From positions 1 through 44,834 of the forward strand of contig NZ_JALIFP010000035.1 of assembly GCF_022867885.1 (NCBI RefSeq): a stretch of DNA of 44,834 nucleotides. Reading direction: 5' to 3'. The DNA is from Lederbergia sp. NSJ-179 (GTDB taxonomy: Bacteria; Bacillota; Bacilli; Bacillales; Bacillaceae_C). The translations under genes were made by a program, and so were the position numbers. The notes under the pieces are model-generated. The model searched no databases. It was not told the DNA's origin and saw only the letters and a program-made list of their open reading frames with translations. Of the stretch, positions 1 to 9,162 are shown in pieces; position 1 is the first letter of the stretch; each line of letters opens with the position of its first letter.

Positions 1-2
1 GT

Positions 3-71
3 GGAGAAATGTATCCAGAGTATTATAAAGGCCTACATGGACAGGAATATAAATTATCGGATTTCCTCTAG
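3..71 (+). CDS. 3' end of an unidentified CDS (partial)
   Basis: An open frame enters from the left edge and ends with TAG at 69-71, just before a strong terminator. The visible C-terminus reads GEMYPEYYKGLHGQEYKLSDFL with the middle not matching anything I recognise. In B. subtilis the gene preceding mnmE is jag, but this tail does not look like the end of Jag. The call rests on protein-like composition and on the terminator that follows; a second open frame in this short stretch cannot be excluded. Confidence 0.35.
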   Translation, partial: GEMYPEYYKGLHGQEYKLSDFL

Positions 72-90
72 TCTGGGTGGATAGAAAAGG

Positions 91-117
91 ACCGGGCGGG
101 GTTTGCCCGGTTTTTCT
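91..117 (+). terminator. Rho-independent terminator of the upstream gene
   Basis: ACCGGGC and GCCCGGT form a 7-bp GC-rich stem around a 7-base loop and are followed by a T tract. It separates the unidentified upstream gene from the mnmE region. Confidence 0.85.
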
Positions 118-131
118 TAAAAGGTAAGAAA

Positions 132-272
132 AATTGGCTAATGTTTGGATCTAGCTCCAGCGCCTAGCCCCTCGAGGTCAAATAACCTGAGACAATAAAA
201 GTCAAAACCGGACTTTTCTTGTCTCAGAACATTTGCTTGTCGGGGCTGACCAAGGCGCTTGCGCTTTTCTTA
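132..272 (+). repeat. Type I nested-hairpin intergenic repeat, copy 1
   Basis: About 140 bp beginning AAATTGGCTAATGTTTGG and ending GGCGCTTGCGCTTTTCTTA. Outer arms (AGCGCC/GGCGCT, AGCCCC/GGGGCT) enclose an inner stem GAGACAATAAAAGTC / GGACTTTTCTTGTCTC. Near-identical copies lie at 19921-20061 and 34065-34207, and an inverted relative at 2098-2219. The inner stem differs between copies by paired changes, so the structure rather than the sequence is kept. No ORF was seen in it. Confidence 0.85.
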
Positions 273-360
273 TGTGGAAAAAACTCCATGGCTTTGAGAG
301 ACATCTTAGAAAAAAAGAATGAAGAGTCAGGAGCAGCCGATTTAGAAATTCGGGTTATTG

Positions 361-450
361 TTATTCACATGTGGATAAGTTAAAATAATGATTATGAGGT
401 TTTTGTTGTGGATAGTTTTTCCAAATGATAAAAAAGGCTTTTGTGGATAA
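361..450. promoter_or_regulatory. DnaA-box cluster upstream of mnmE
   Basis: Four 9-mers match or nearly match the DnaA box TTATNCACA: TTATTCACA at 361-369, TGTGGATAA (reverse box) at 370-378 and 442-450, and TGTGGATAG (one mismatch) at 407-415. The first two abut. B. subtilis is known to carry DnaA-box clusters outside oriC near jag, and this cluster occupies the corresponding side of mnmE. A DnaA-titrating or replication-control role is inferred. Confidence 0.75.
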
Positions 451-560
451 TGAAAATTTGTTATTCTAGTTATTTGGGGATATTTAAGTTTATATAGAGA
501 TGATGCGCAAGTCAGGATGCGTTTTATAAATAAAGATTATGTAGAAAAGAGGTGATAAAG

Positions 561-1946
561 ATGGAATTTGATACAATAGCGGCAATTTCCACGCCGATGG
601 GAGAGGGAGCTATTGCAATCGTTCGCTTGAGTGGAGAGGAAGCTATCTCCATAGCAGATCAAATTTTCCGTGGAGCAGGGAAGAAAAGACTAATAGACGT
701 TCCCACCCATACCATCCATTATGGCACACTGATCGAACCAAAGTCAGGAGAATTGGTAGAGGAAGTAATGGTTAGTGTAATGAAAGCTCCAAAGACGTTT
801 ACGAGGGAAGATGTAGTAGAAATCAATTGTCATGGTGGACTCGTTTCTGTTCATCGTGTGTTACAGCTTGTGTTGAATGTAGGAGCAAGACTGGCGGAGC
901 CCGGTGAGTTTACAAAACGTGCTTTCTTAAATGGACGAATTGATTTATCACAAGCAGAGGCTGTGATGGACTTAATTAGGGCAAAAACGGATCGAGCTAT
1001 GAATGTAGCATTAGGTCAAATGGAAGGGCGTTTATCTCAATTAATTTCTAAGTTGCGCCAGGAGATATTGGAAGTTGTGGCCCATGTTGAGGTGAATATT
1101 GATTATCCAGAATATGATGATGTGGAGGAAATGACCCATCGTTTGCTGTTCGAAAAGGCCACTTATATTCGCAATGAGCTGCAAAAAGTATTGCAAACAT
1201 CACATCAGGGAAAAATTTTGCGAGAGGGATTGTCGACTGTTATTATTGGCAGGCCAAATGTTGGAAAATCCTCTTTGCTTAATAGCCTAGTTCAGGAAAA
1301 CAAAGCGATTGTGACAGACATTCCAGGTACGACGAGAGATGTGATTGAGGAATATGTCAATATTCGTGGTGTCCCTTTAAGACTAGTGGATACTGCTGGT
1401 ATTCGAGAAACAGAAGATATCGTGGAAAGAATGGGTGTAGAAAGATCTCGTCAAGTGTTGAAAAAGGCGGATTTAATCTTATTGGTTTTAAATTCAGCAG
1501 ATGAGTTTACGATTGAAGATCAGCAATTATTTCAGGCGGTTAAGGGGATGGATGTGATTGTCATTGCCAATAAGACAGACTTACCTCAAAAAATGGATAT
1601 GAATGAGGTAAAGGTGATGGCGGAAGATTATCCCATTGTGACAACTTCCTTGTTAGAGGAAGAAGGAATTGATGATTTAGAACAAGCAATTGCTGAAATG
1701 TTTTTCCAAGGCCAAGTAGAAGCTGGCGACATAACCTATGTATCAAATAGCCGTCATATCGCCCTTTTAAACCAAGCTTTACAAGCGATTGAAGATGTTC
1801 TAATGGGAATTGAGATGGGAACACCGATCGATATCATTCAAATTGACCTTACCCGAACATGGGAACTACTTGGGGAAATCATCGGTGACACCGTCCAAGA
1901 AAGCTTGCTAAATCAACTTTTTTCCCAATTTTGTTTAGGGAAATGA
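561..1946 (+). CDS. mnmE: tRNA modification GTPase MnmE
   Basis: MnmE works with MnmG to install the carboxymethylaminomethyl group on the wobble uridine of certain tRNAs. The protein has an N-terminal folate-binding domain (about 1-120), a helical domain, and an inserted Ras-like G domain with P-loop GRPNVGKSS near residue 230, a DTAG motif and NKTD. It ends with the family's C-terminal FCLGK, whose Cys is catalytic. The 461-residue length matches B. subtilis MnmE. The ATG at 561 is chosen over an upstream in-frame GTG (552) because AGAGGTGAT lies just ahead of it and the family starts [10 protein letters not shown]. A repeat begins directly after the stop codon. In B. subtilis it precedes mnmG, as here, though 369 bp of repeats separate them in this genome. 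Confidence 0.97.
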   Translation: MEFDTIAAISTPMGEGAIAIVRLSGEEAISIADQIFRGAGKKRLIDVPTHTIHYGTLIEPKSGELVEEVMVSVMKAPKTFTREDVVEINCHGGLVSVHRVLQLVLNVGARLAEPGEFTKRAFLNGRIDLSQAEAVMDLIRAKTDRAMNVALGQMEGRLSQLISKLRQEILEVVAHVEVNIDYPEYDDVEEMTHRLLFEKATYIRNELQKVLQTSHQGKILREGLSTVIIGRPNVGKSSLLNSLVQENKAIVTDIPGTTRDVIEEYVNIRGVPLRLVDTAGIRETEDIVERMGVERSRQVLKKADLILLVLNSADEFTIEDQQLFQAVKGMDVIVIANKTDLPQKMDMNEVKVMAEDYPIVTTSLLEEEGIDDLEQAIAEMFFQGQVEAGDITYVSNSRHIALLNQALQAIEDVLMGIEMGTPIDIIQIDLTRTWELLGEIIGDTVQESLLNQLFSQFCLGK

Positions 1947-2097
1947 GAAAAGCGGAAGCGCCTGTTCAGCGACGTACAAATTTAAAGGCTTCTGACGAGA
2001 TAAAGGAAACACGATGAACCCAAAGGGTGAATCGATGTTGACTTATCGTAGGAAGAAGACGTAAATTTGCTAGTCGCTAGGCGCTGGAGCTGGACAA
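1947..2097 (-). repeat. Type II nested-hairpin repeat, inverted copy
   Basis: Begins GAAAAGCGGAAGCGCCTG right at the mnmE stop and ends GCGCTGGAGCTGGACA. Read on the other strand it matches the type II copies at 20081-20250 and 34226-34451, including the segment TCAACATCGATTCACCC and the outer arms. It lies in the mnmE-mnmG gap, so it may be transcribed with these genes. Confidence 0.8.
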
Positions 2098-2247
2098 AGA
2101 AAAGCGGAAGGCGGCTGCTTAGGGGCGACAAGCAAATGTTCTGAAACCGAAGAAGGGCGTATTTCCCTTCGGCGGTTTCAGGTTATTTGACCTCGAGCCC
2201 CTGCCGCCTGAAGCTGGACAAAGAAAAGCGGAAGGCGGCTTTAGGTT
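2098..2247 (-). repeat. Type I nested-hairpin repeat, inverted copy plus a truncated start
   Basis: Runs from AAGAAAAGCGGAAGGCGGC to GCCTGAAGCTGGACA at about 2219; the beginning of a further copy (AAGAAAAGCGGAAGGCGGC) follows and breaks off near 2247. The inner stem is CTGAAACC...GGTTTCAG with AGAAGGG/CCCTTC inside, different in sequence from the + strand copies but again self-complementary. Together with the preceding copy it fills the space between mnmE and mnmG. Confidence 0.75.
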
Positions 2248-2315
2248 TAAAACAAGATACGCTGTAGATCAGAGTCCCTTTTATATAAATATTGAATCAA
2301 GGAGGTTTAAATTTT

Positions 2316-4226
2316 ATGCAACAATATGAGGCAGGCCAATATGACGTCATTGTAATCGGAGCGGGCCATGCCGGATGTGAAGCGGGTCTGGCGGCTGCCA
2401 GAATGGGTGCGAAAACACTCATGCTGACACTGAATCTTGATATGATCGCATTCATGCCCTGCAACCCTTCTATTGGAGGACCAGCTAAAGGGGTCGTGGT
2501 CCGAGAAATCGATGCACTTGGCGGAGAAATGGCCAAAAATATTGATAAAACGTATATCCAAATGAGAATGCTGAATACAGGAAAGGGCCCAGCGGTTCAA
2601 GCTTTACGGGCACAAGCCGATAAACCCCTTTACCAACAAGAAATGAAAAACACATTGGAAAGTGAACCCAATCTTACCTTACTCCAAGCAATGGTGGATG
2701 AATTAGTAATTGAAGAAGGAGAATGTAAGGGAATTATCACCAATACAGGCGCCATTTTCCGTGGAAAAGCGGTTGTAATTACAACAGGTACTTTCCTACG
2801 TGGAGAAATTATATTAGGGGAATTGAAATATTCAAGTGGTCCTAATAATCAAAAGCCATCGATTAAATTAGCCGAGTATCTTGAAACGCTTGGTTTTGAA
2901 ATGGAACGGTTTAAAACTGGAACCCCTCCGCGTATTAATAGCAAAACGATTGATTATAGTAAAACAGAGATCCAACCTGGTGATAAAGAGCCACGTGCTT
3001 TTAGCTATGAAACAACGAAATTTATTACAGATCAGCTCCCATGCTGGTTAACTTATACCAACTTGCAAACCCATCAGCTCATTGATGAAAACTTGCATCG
3101 TTCTCCGATGTTTTCGGGAATGGTTAAAGGAACGGGCGCCCGCTATTGTCCGTCAATTGAGGATAAGGTTGTCCGCTTTAACGATAAACCAAGACATCAA
3201 ATTTTCCTTGAGCCAGAAGGAAGACATACGAATGAAGTGTATGTGCAAGGATTATCGACAAGTTTACCTGAGGAAGTACAGCATGAATTAATCACAACCG
3301 TTCCTGGATTAGAAAATGCAAAAATGATGCGACCCGGTTATGCGATTGAATATGATGCCCTTGTTCCAACACAACTTTGGCCAACATTAGAAACAAAGAA
3401 AATTAAAAATCTCTATACGGCGGGTCAAATCAATGGAACCTCTGGATATGAGGAAGCGGCCGCTCAGGGAATAATGGCCGGTATTAATGCAGCTAGTCGA
3501 GTGCTTGGAAAAGATGAGGTGATTTTAAGTCGTTCTGATGCCTATATTGGTGTATTAATTGATGATTTAGTGACGAAAGGAACAAATGAACCCTATCGCT
3601 TATTAACATCAAGAGCGGAATATCGCCTGCTCCTCCGCCACGATAACGCTGATTTACGTTTAACGGAATTAGGACATCAAATTGGACTTATTCCAGACGA
3701 ACGCTATGAGAAATTTATTATTAAAAAAACAGCCATTGAAGCAGAGATCAAACGATTCCGTTCAACGATTATTAAACCGAATGAAAAAACCCAAGCTGTG
3801 ATTCAGGAGGCAGGGGGAAGTCCATTAAAAGATGGAATTCGAGCTGCCGATTTAATCAAACGGCCAGAAATGTCTTATCAAAAAGTGATTGAATTAATGC
3901 CATCAGAACAAGAGCTGCCAAAAGATGTCATTGAGCAGGTTGAAATTCAACTTAAATATGAAGGATATATTGAGAAATCTCTTCAACAAGTGGAAAAACT
4001 GAAAAAACTAGAGAACAAAAAGATCCCAGACCATATTGACTATGAGGCGATCAACGGGATTGCAACAGAAGCGCGGCAAAAGCTAATGAAAGTTCGGCCT
4101 TTATCCATTGCACAAGCCTCCCGAATTTCGGGAGTAAATCCTGCTGATATTTCGATCTTACTCGTTTATATTGAACAAGGTAAAATTGCCAAGCTAGCGG
4201 ATACTGGAAGTGCCGTAGCAAGATAG
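2316..4226 (+). CDS. mnmG: tRNA modification FAD enzyme MnmG (GidA)
   Basis: MnmG is the FAD- and NADH-binding partner of MnmE in wobble-uridine modification. The N-terminal dinucleotide-binding motif [11 protein letters not shown] is near residue 15, and the family signature [11 protein letters not shown] occurs as [15 protein letters not shown] in the middle. The Cys of PCNPSIGG is also present. The predicted 636 residues are close to the 628 of B. subtilis. The ATG at 2316 is preferred to an in-frame TTG at 2292 because a strong AAGGAGG lies directly between them at the right spacing. rsmG follows 17 bp downstream, so the two are probably cotranscribed. Confidence 0.97.
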   Translation: MQQYEAGQYDVIVIGAGHAGCEAGLAAARMGAKTLMLTLNLDMIAFMPCNPSIGGPAKGVVVREIDALGGEMAKNIDKTYIQMRMLNTGKGPAVQALRAQADKPLYQQEMKNTLESEPNLTLLQAMVDELVIEEGECKGIITNTGAIFRGKAVVITTGTFLRGEIILGELKYSSGPNNQKPSIKLAEYLETLGFEMERFKTGTPPRINSKTIDYSKTEIQPGDKEPRAFSYETTKFITDQLPCWLTYTNLQTHQLIDENLHRSPMFSGMVKGTGARYCPSIEDKVVRFNDKPRHQIFLEPEGRHTNEVYVQGLSTSLPEEVQHELITTVPGLENAKMMRPGYAIEYDALVPTQLWPTLETKKIKNLYTAGQINGTSGYEEAAAQGIMAGINAASRVLGKDEVILSRSDAYIGVLIDDLVTKGTNEPYRLLTSRAEYRLLLRHDNADLRLTELGHQIGLIPDERYEKFIIKKTAIEAEIKRFRSTIIKPNEKTQAVIQEAGGSPLKDGIRAADLIKRPEMSYQKVIELMPSEQELPKDVIEQVEIQLKYEGYIEKSLQQVEKLKKLENKKIPDHIDYEAINGIATEARQKLMKVRPLSIAQASRISGVNPADISILLVYIEQGKIAKLADTGSAVAR

Positions 4227-4243
4227 AGAAGGAATGAATAACG

Positions 4244-4960
4244 ATGAATGTGGAGCAATTTATCAGCATGTTGGAGCTGAAGGGAATCCAGTTAGATTCC
4301 CTTCAACTTCATCAATTTGAACAATACTTTGAAATATTGGTTGAGTGGAATGATAAAATGAATTTAACCGCGATCACCGATCGGGAAGAAGTGTATTTAA
4401 AGCATTTTTATGATTCGATCAGCGCCGCTTTCTATATTGATTTCAAAGGACCGATTAACCTATGCGATGTTGGGGCAGGAGCGGGTTTTCCCAGTATTCC
4501 CTTAAAAATTTGTTTCCCAGAATTGAAAATTACGATTGTTGACTCATTACAAAAACGAATTCGCTTTTTAGAGCATCTTTCATCGGAATTAAATTTAGAA
4601 AATACATATTTTTATCATGATCGTGCTGAAACCTTTGCGCAAAATGCAAAATTCCGCGCCCAGTTTAACATTGTCATGGCACGAGCAGTGGCAAGAATGT
4701 CTGTCCTCAGTGAATTATGTTTGCCTCTTGTCAAACAAGGCGGGCGTTTCATTGCCATGAAAGCGGCGAATGCGGAAGAGGAGCTTTTTGTAGCGGAGAA
4801 GGCAATCAAACAACTAGGGGGTCAAACACGATCTGTATATTCATTTGAATTACCGATTGAAAAGAGTGACCGGAACATCATCGTGATTGAGAAAGTAAAA
4901 AACACACCGAAAAAATATCCAAGAAAACCTGGAACTCCAAATAAAATGCCTCTTGAATAA
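4244..4960 (+). CDS. rsmG: 16S rRNA m7G527 methyltransferase RsmG (GidB)
   Basis: RsmG methylates N7 of G527 in 16S rRNA using S-adenosylmethionine. The SAM-binding motif [15 protein letters not shown] is near residue 75, and the family's NLTAIT segment near residue 40 is present. The 238 residues match the B. subtilis enzyme (239). A short AAGGAA ribosome-binding site precedes the ATG. It is the last gene before a structured intergenic region. In B. subtilis loss of this enzyme gives low-level streptomycin resistance. Confidence 0.96.
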   Translation: MNVEQFISMLELKGIQLDSLQLHQFEQYFEILVEWNDKMNLTAITDREEVYLKHFYDSISAAFYIDFKGPINLCDVGAGAGFPSIPLKICFPELKITIVDSLQKRIRFLEHLSSELNLENTYFYHDRAETFAQNAKFRAQFNIVMARAVARMSVLSELCLPLVKQGGRFIAMKAANAEEELFVAEKAIKQLGGQTRSVYSFELPIEKSDRNIIVIEKVKNTPKKYPRKPGTPNKMPLE

Positions 4961-4978
4961 GGGATATATGGCAGGAAA

Positions 4979-5007
4979 TGACAAAAAAAGATAGAATAAT
5001 ATGATAT
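4979..5007 (+). promoter_or_regulatory. Possible sigma-A promoter for noc
   Basis: TGACAA and TGATAT are separated by 17 bases. Both hexamers are imperfect. If used, it would give noc a 5' leader of roughly 260 nt containing the hairpin array at 5024-5148. Confidence 0.35.
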
Positions 5008-5023
5008 AGTGGCATTTATGTGA

Positions 5024-5148
5024 GGCCTGCAGGAAGCAGGTCACAAAGGCGTTGCAACAGGAAGTTGCGAAATTAGCCTTTGATCGGGCCAACAGGATGT
5101 TGGTCACAAAGGCGTTGCAACAGGATGTTGCGAAATTAGCCTTTGATC
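5024..5148 (+). repeat. Tandem AGGA-loop hairpin array in the noc leader region
   Basis: Two tandem units of about 62 bp. Each has a short hairpin (CCTGC-AGGAA-GCAGG at 5026-5040; CCAAC-AGGAT-GTTGG at about 5089-5103) followed by a longer one, closed by AAAGGC/GCCTTT with an inner GCAAC-AGGAN-GTTGC. The AGGA loop is the same in all four hairpins. A related pair at 34342-34403 has different stems with the same loops, and a further hairpin is at 10289-10310. No ORF runs through it convincingly. It could be an RNA element in the noc leader or a dispersed genomic repeat. Confidence 0.8.
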
Positions 5149-5273
5149 CTTTATTAATGCGTTTATAACACCCTTCTAAGCTGCTTAGAAATATACCCAT
5201 ACAGTCTGCTTCGAATTTTTGCAGATATTGGGGGATCAGCTGTAAGGGAGTTTCTATAAGGTGGTGTCGAAGG

Positions 5274-6137
5274 ATGAAGCATCCTTTTTCTCGTTTATTT
5301 GGTATGGGGGATAAAGAATTACCAATAGATAAAGAGATAGACGAAGAGATAGAAGAAACAGAAGAGGTAAGGAATATCCCCGTTAAAAACATCGTCCCTA
5401 ATCGGTTTCAGCCAAGAACAATCTTCAATGAGGAAAAAATAGAAGAATTGGCTAGAACGATTCGAACCCATGGGATTATCCAACCCATTGTGGTGAGGGA
5501 GATAGAAGATGATCAATTTGAAATAATCGCTGGTGAGCGACGCTATCGAGCGGTCCAATCCCTTGGGTGGTTGGAAGTACCAGCCATAATTAAAAATTTA
5601 AGTGATACGGAAACAGCCTCTGTCGCTTTGATCGAAAATCTTCAGCGGGAAGAATTGACCCCGATTGAAGAAGCAATGGCTTATGGAAAATTATTAGATA
5701 TTCATAATTTGACACAGGAAGCATTAGCCCAACGTCTCGGGAAAGGGCAATCAACAGTAGCGAATAAATTACGTTTGCTTAAACTCCCACCCGAAATCCA
5801 AGAGGGCCTTATGCAAAAGAAAATCACGGAACGGCATGCACGGGCGTTAATTCCTTTAAAAGATGTGGAAAAGCAGGTCCAAGTCATGAACATGGTGATC
5901 GAAAAAAACCTAAATGTTAAGCAAACAGAAGAGCAAGTTGTGAAGATGCTGACGAAAAAGGAACAGCCTAAAAAAAGGAGAAAAGCGATTAGTAAAGACA
6001 TGAGGATTGCAGTTAATACAATCCGTCAGTCGCTTTCCATGGTCACAGATAGTGGGATTAATCTAGACTCAGAAGAAGAGGATTTTGAGGAATACTATCA
6101 AATTACCATTAAGATACCGAAAAAAGGCCCTCGCTAA
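5274..6137 (+). CDS. noc: Nucleoid occlusion protein Noc
   Basis: Noc is a ParB paralogue that binds DNA sites around the chromosome and the membrane, and blocks FtsZ assembly over the nucleoid. The N-terminus [15 protein letters not shown] is the amphipathic membrane-targeting segment typical of Noc. The ParB/CTPase domain follows, with the motif [13 protein letters not shown] near residue 90 and a helix-turn-helix [17 protein letters not shown] near 145. It differs from Spo0J in the N-terminus and DNA-binding helix. The ATG is preceded by AAGGTGGTG. A strong terminator follows, so it is probably transcribed apart from soj-spo0J. Confidence 0.95.
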   Translation: MKHPFSRLFGMGDKELPIDKEIDEEIEETEEVRNIPVKNIVPNRFQPRTIFNEEKIEELARTIRTHGIIQPIVVREIEDDQFEIIAGERRYRAVQSLGWLEVPAIIKNLSDTETASVALIENLQREELTPIEEAMAYGKLLDIHNLTQEALAQRLGKGQSTVANKLRLLKLPPEIQEGLMQKKITERHARALIPLKDVEKQVQVMNMVIEKNLNVKQTEEQVVKMLTKKEQPKKRRKAISKDMRIAVNTIRQSLSMVTDSGINLDSEEEDFEEYYQITIKIPKKGPR

Positions 6138-6217
6138 GAACGGAAGAACAAAAGTGCAAGCGCTAGAGGATAAAATGAAACATTATTCAGTGGAGTTTTA
6201 CTGCCAGTTCATTCGAG

Positions 6218-6250
6218 AAAAAAGAGAAACTTCGTAGTTTCTCTTTTTTT
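6218..6250 (+). terminator. Terminator after noc
   Basis: AAAAAAGAGAAAC and GTTTCTCTTTTTT form a perfect stem around TTCGTA, ending in a T run. Directly downstream a 16-bp segment (TTCTTATAGCCATGTG) is duplicated in tandem. Confidence 0.9.
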
Positions 6251-6325
6251 AGTTCTTATAGCCATGTGTTCTTATAGCCATGTGGATTTTTTACGTTTTA
6301 AAAACTTTTTTTCCTGCAAACAGTT

Positions 6326-6354
6326 TTTACTAGAATTATTTGTTAAAATAGAAT
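6326..6354 (+). promoter_or_regulatory. Sigma-A type promoter for soj-spo0J
   Basis: TTTACT and TAGAAT with a 17-base spacer lie about 40 bp upstream of the soj start, with one or two mismatches per hexamer. There is no other obvious promoter between the noc terminator and soj. Confidence 0.6.
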
Positions 6355-6394
6355 ACATGATTGTGATTTTGAACGAAAAAGGTAGGTGAAATCG

Positions 6395-7156
6395 TTGGGG
6401 AAGATTATTTCCATAGCCAACCAAAAAGGAGGAGTCGGAAAAACGACCACCTCTGTTAATCTTGGTGCTTGTTTAGCCTATATAGGAAAAAAGGTTTTAC
6501 TTATAGATATAGACCCACAGGGGAATGCAACCAGTGGAAGTGGAATTGATAAAGGGGATGTGCAGCAATGTGTCTATGATGTCCTAGTGGATGATGTGGA
6601 AATGAGAACGGTTATTAAGCAAACAGCCGTTGAACATTTATTTGCGGTACCTTCAACGATTCAATTAGCAGGAGCAGAGGTCGAATTAGTACCCACTATC
6701 TCTAGAGAAGTTCGCTTAAAAAGAGCTGTTGATCAAATAAAGGATGAATATGATTATATTTTAATTGATTGTCCTCCATCACTTGGTCTTCTAACACTAA
6801 ATGCTTTAACAGCTTCTGATTCGGTCATCATTCCCGTACAATGTGAATATTACGCCTTAGAAGGACTTAGTCAATTATTGAATACGATACGTTTAGTGCA
6901 AAAACATTTAAACAACGAGTTAATGATAGAAGGGGTTTTATTAACCATGTTGGATGCACGGACAAATCTTGGACTTCAAGTGATCCAGGAAGTAAAAAAA
7001 TATTTTCAAAATAAGGTGTATCAAACCATTATTCCGCGTAATATTCGCTTAAGTGAGGCACCGAGTCATGGGGAGCCGATTATTCTCTATGATCCAAAAT
7101 CGCGTGGAGCAGAAGTTTATTTAGATCTTGCAAAGGAAGTGGCTGAGAATGGCTAA
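6395..7156 (+). CDS. soj: Chromosome partitioning ATPase Soj (ParA)
   Basis: Soj is a deviant Walker-A ATPase that works with Spo0J in origin segregation and regulates DnaA. The motif KGGVGKTTTSVNLG follows the first ten residues, and DxDPQGN and DCPPSLG motifs are present. A TTG at 6395 is chosen as start because GGTAGGTGA lies 5 bases upstream and the resulting MGKIIS N-terminus and 253-residue length equal B. subtilis Soj; a GTG at 6386 is in frame but lies inside that ribosome-binding site. It overlaps spo0J by 8 bp, implying translational coupling. Confidence 0.96.
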   Translation: MGKIISIANQKGGVGKTTTSVNLGACLAYIGKKVLLIDIDPQGNATSGSGIDKGDVQQCVYDVLVDDVEMRTVIKQTAVEHLFAVPSTIQLAGAEVELVPTISREVRLKRAVDQIKDEYDYILIDCPPSLGLLTLNALTASDSVIIPVQCEYYALEGLSQLLNTIRLVQKHLNNELMIEGVLLTMLDARTNLGLQVIQEVKKYFQNKVYQTIIPRNIRLSEAPSHGEPIILYDPKSRGAEVYLDLAKEVAENG

Positions 7157-7994
7157 AGGTCTCGGGAAAGGGATTAATGCTTTATTTGCAAATGTAGAGA
7201 TCAATGAAGAAGAAACAGTAAGAGAAATAGAGTTAAAAGAAATTATGCCCAATCCTTACCAACCCCGAAAGGTATTTTCAGAAGAGGGTCTTACAGAATT
7301 AAAAGAATCGATCATGCAACATGGTGTATTACAGCCAATCATTGTTCGAAAGAATATTAAAGGGTATGAAATTGTTGTGGGAGAACGCCGCTATCGGGCT
7401 TCGAAGGCGGCAAAATTAAAGACAATCCCAGCTGTTGTAAAGGAATTTACAGATCAGCAAATGATGGAGCTTGCTGTACTTGAAAATTTGCAAAGAGAAG
7501 ATTTAACTCCGATTGAAGAGGCAAAAGCCTATCAAACATTAATGGAAAAACTTCATTTTACACAGGAAGATTTAGCAAAAAGATTGGGCAAAAGTCGACC
7601 TTATATTGCGAATCATATTCGCCTGCTTAGTTTACCAGAGGAGATTCAGAACTATATTGTTGAAGGCAAGCTTTCCATGGGGCATGGCCGTACATTATTA
7701 GGGCTTAAAAGAAAAGATGAAATAGAAGCGGTCGCCCAAAAGACAGTCAAAGAAGGACTAAATGTCAGGCAGCTTGAACAATTAGTTCAGCAAATTAACC
7801 AGAATGTTCCACGTGAAACAAAAAAGGAAACGCCCAAAAAGGATGTTTTTATTGTAGAAAGTGAGAAAAACTTACGTGAAAAATTCGGTACTACAGTTAC
7901 CATTAAACGAACGAAGAAAAAAGGAAAAATTGAAATTGAATTTTTATCTAGTGAGGATTTAGAAAGAATATTGCATTTGCTGGAACAAAATTGA
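7149..7994 (+). CDS. spo0J: Chromosome partitioning protein Spo0J (ParB)
   Basis: Spo0J is a CTP-dependent clamp that loads at parS sites, recruits SMC and activates Soj's ATPase. The N-terminus AKGLGKGINALF is typical of ParB and contacts Soj. The CTP-binding ParB motif GERRYRASKAAKL lies near residue 80, and the helix-turn-helix TQEDLAKRLGKSRPYIANH near 140. The ATG at 7149 overlaps the end of soj and gives 281 residues, matching the family. A parS site lies within the coding sequence at 7805-7820, as in B. subtilis. Confidence 0.97.
   Translation: MAKGLGKGINALFANVEINEEETVREIELKEIMPNPYQPRKVFSEEGLTELKESIMQHGVLQPIIVRKNIKGYEIVVGERRYRASKAAKLKTIPAVVKEFTDQQMMELAVLENLQREDLTPIEEAKAYQTLMEKLHFTQEDLAKRLGKSRPYIANHIRLLSLPEEIQNYIVEGKLSMGHGRTLLGLKRKDEIEAVAQKTVKEGLNVRQLEQLVQQINQNVPRETKKETPKKDVFIVESEKNLREKFGTTVTIKRTKKKGKIEIEFLSSEDLERILHLLEQN
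7805..7820. promoter_or_regulatory. parS site inside spo0J
   Basis: TGTTCCACGTGAAACA is a classic 16-bp parS sequence, one base from the symmetric consensus. It is read as codons for NVPRET within spo0J, the same placement as in B. subtilis. It is a ParB loading site. Confidence 0.95.
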
Positions 7995-8045
7995 AATTTT
8001 GTGTCCATTATAGCGGGAGGAAAAGTACGTCTTTTGAACATCCAC

Positions 8046-8669
8046 CTATAGGTAGTTTTCCTCCGTAAAATCCCATTTATCTGAAATGGTATTTTTCTGT
8101 TTTGCATATAATTGATCGCTTTGAATAATAGCCGAAGCTAGATGTTTTGCCATTTTCATTACAAGATTAAGTCTTGTATTTTGTAAAACAAAGAATTCCA
8201 TATAACCACTCACATTTACAATCCCAGTTATATGCATATGACCAACAGTAGGGAGATCCTTTTTAACGCCAGCTCCTGGTTTGACTGGTCCTGAGCCAAC
8301 TTTGATCATCCCGATATTTTTCATTCTCCCTAAACAAGCGTCAATGCCGATAATAAAGGGGAGCGTATATTTTTCTTGAATTTCCTGCAGTTTTTCCTTT
8401 AAATTCACAGCATGAACGGGCTCTTCTAAGGTTCCATATACATGGAAATGGGTGAAGTCAGCCTCTTGAAGAAAACTTCCTGTTAAAGGACCTAATGAAT
8501 CACCTGTCGATCGATCTGTTCCAATACATACAATGATAATAGGAGATCGTTTATATAAGGGGAGAAATTCCAAAATTCCATCCGCAATGGTTTTCATTGA
8601 AATCGGGTCGGTATGATGGATTTGAACTTCCTTTTGTTTGGGTATCCGGAAAAATGGCTCTTGCTTCAT
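8046..8669 (-). CDS. yyaC: Spore protease-related protein YyaC (DUF1256)
   Basis: YyaC belongs to a family related in fold to the germination protease GPR and is found in spore formers; its function is not settled. Landmarks are the segments IVCIGTDRSTGDSLGP near residue 45 and IGIDACLGR near residue 105, plus the glycine-rich GSGPVKPGAGV. The 207 residues fit the family. It faces against its neighbours, as yyaC does in B. subtilis. AAAGGAGAT precedes the ATG. Expression in the forespore is likely from what is known of the family, but I could not assign a promoter. Confidence 0.9.
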   Translation of the reverse strand: MKQEPFFRIPKQKEVQIHHTDPISMKTIADGILEFLPLYKRSPIIIVCIGTDRSTGDSLGPLTGSFLQEADFTHFHVYGTLEEPVHAVNLKEKLQEIQEKYTLPFIIGIDACLGRMKNIGMIKVGSGPVKPGAGVKKDLPTVGHMHITGIVNVSGYMEFFVLQNTRLNLVMKMAKHLASAIIQSDQLYAKQKNTISDKWDFTEENYL

Positions 8670-8838
8670 GTCTGTAGTATCTCCTTTCGCTCATCTGTAT
8701 CATTATACGGAAGAGATATTCTTTCTATACATTGGAAAGCGAAAATTCACAACAAGCTATGAATACCGGACTATTTTTGTTAAAATAAATGTATTTATAA
8801 GCCCATATTTTTAATAAATGGTCATCAGGGGGAAAGAA

Positions 8839-9036
8839 ATGGAAAAGAAAGAATTCAATCTTCATGATGTAGTGGAAATGAAAAAGCCCCATCCATGTGG
8901 GACAAACCGTTGGAAAATCATTCGAATGGGGATGGACATTCGGATAAAATGTGAAGGCTGTGGTCATAGTGTCATGTTGCCCCGACGTGAGTTTACAAGA
9001 AAAATGAAAAAGATTTTAGAAAAGCATGAGGAATGA
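8839..9036 (+). CDS. DUF951 family zinc-ribbon-like protein
   Basis: A 65-residue basic protein of the DUF951 family, which sits next to ychF in many Firmicutes (YyzM in B. subtilis). It has one Cys in HPCGTNRW and a CEGC pair further on, consistent with a small metal- or nucleic-acid-binding fold. The ATG at 8839 is preferred to an upstream in-frame ATG at 8818 because AGGGGGAAAG lies just ahead of it. Its last codons are part of the terminator hairpin that follows. Molecular function is unknown. Confidence 0.85.
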   Translation: MEKKEFNLHDVVEMKKPHPCGTNRWKIIRMGMDIRIKCEGCGHSVMLPRREFTRKMKKILEKHEE

Positions 9037-9049
9037 CCTCATGCTTTTA
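9020..9049 (+). terminator. Terminator overlapping the end of the DUF951 gene
   Basis: AAAAGCATGAGG and CCTCATGCTTTT form a perfect stem with the stop codon in the loop. Confidence 0.75.
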
Positions 9050-9060
9050 CATCGATAAAA

Positions 9061-9089
9061 TTGTTTTTTGAAATGAGAGTTACTATAAT
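9061..9089 (+). promoter_or_regulatory. Sigma-A promoter for ychF
   Basis: TTGTTT and a perfect TATAAT are 17 bases apart, directly after the preceding terminator and about 75 bp ahead of the ychF start. Confidence 0.7.
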
Positions 9090-9162
9090 TAAAAAATGGA
9101 TTGAATGGTAATAACTTCGTGGTTGAGATAGAATTGATTGAGTGGAAAGAGGAGTGACGAAT

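Noticed and set aside
4127-4142. Palindrome TCCCGAATTTCGGGA in mnmG as an operator
   Set aside because: It lies within conserved coding sequence near the gene's end and is probably chance.
4850-5392. A 180-codon minus-strand ORF opposite rsmG, the hairpin array and noc
   Set aside because: It contains a peptide repeat created by the DNA repeat and overlaps the starts and ends of two real genes; no codon-use support.
5274-6137. Noc-binding sites around noc
   Set aside because: No match to the palindrome ATTTCCCGGGAAAT was found; half-matches such as the one near 19517 are not convincing.
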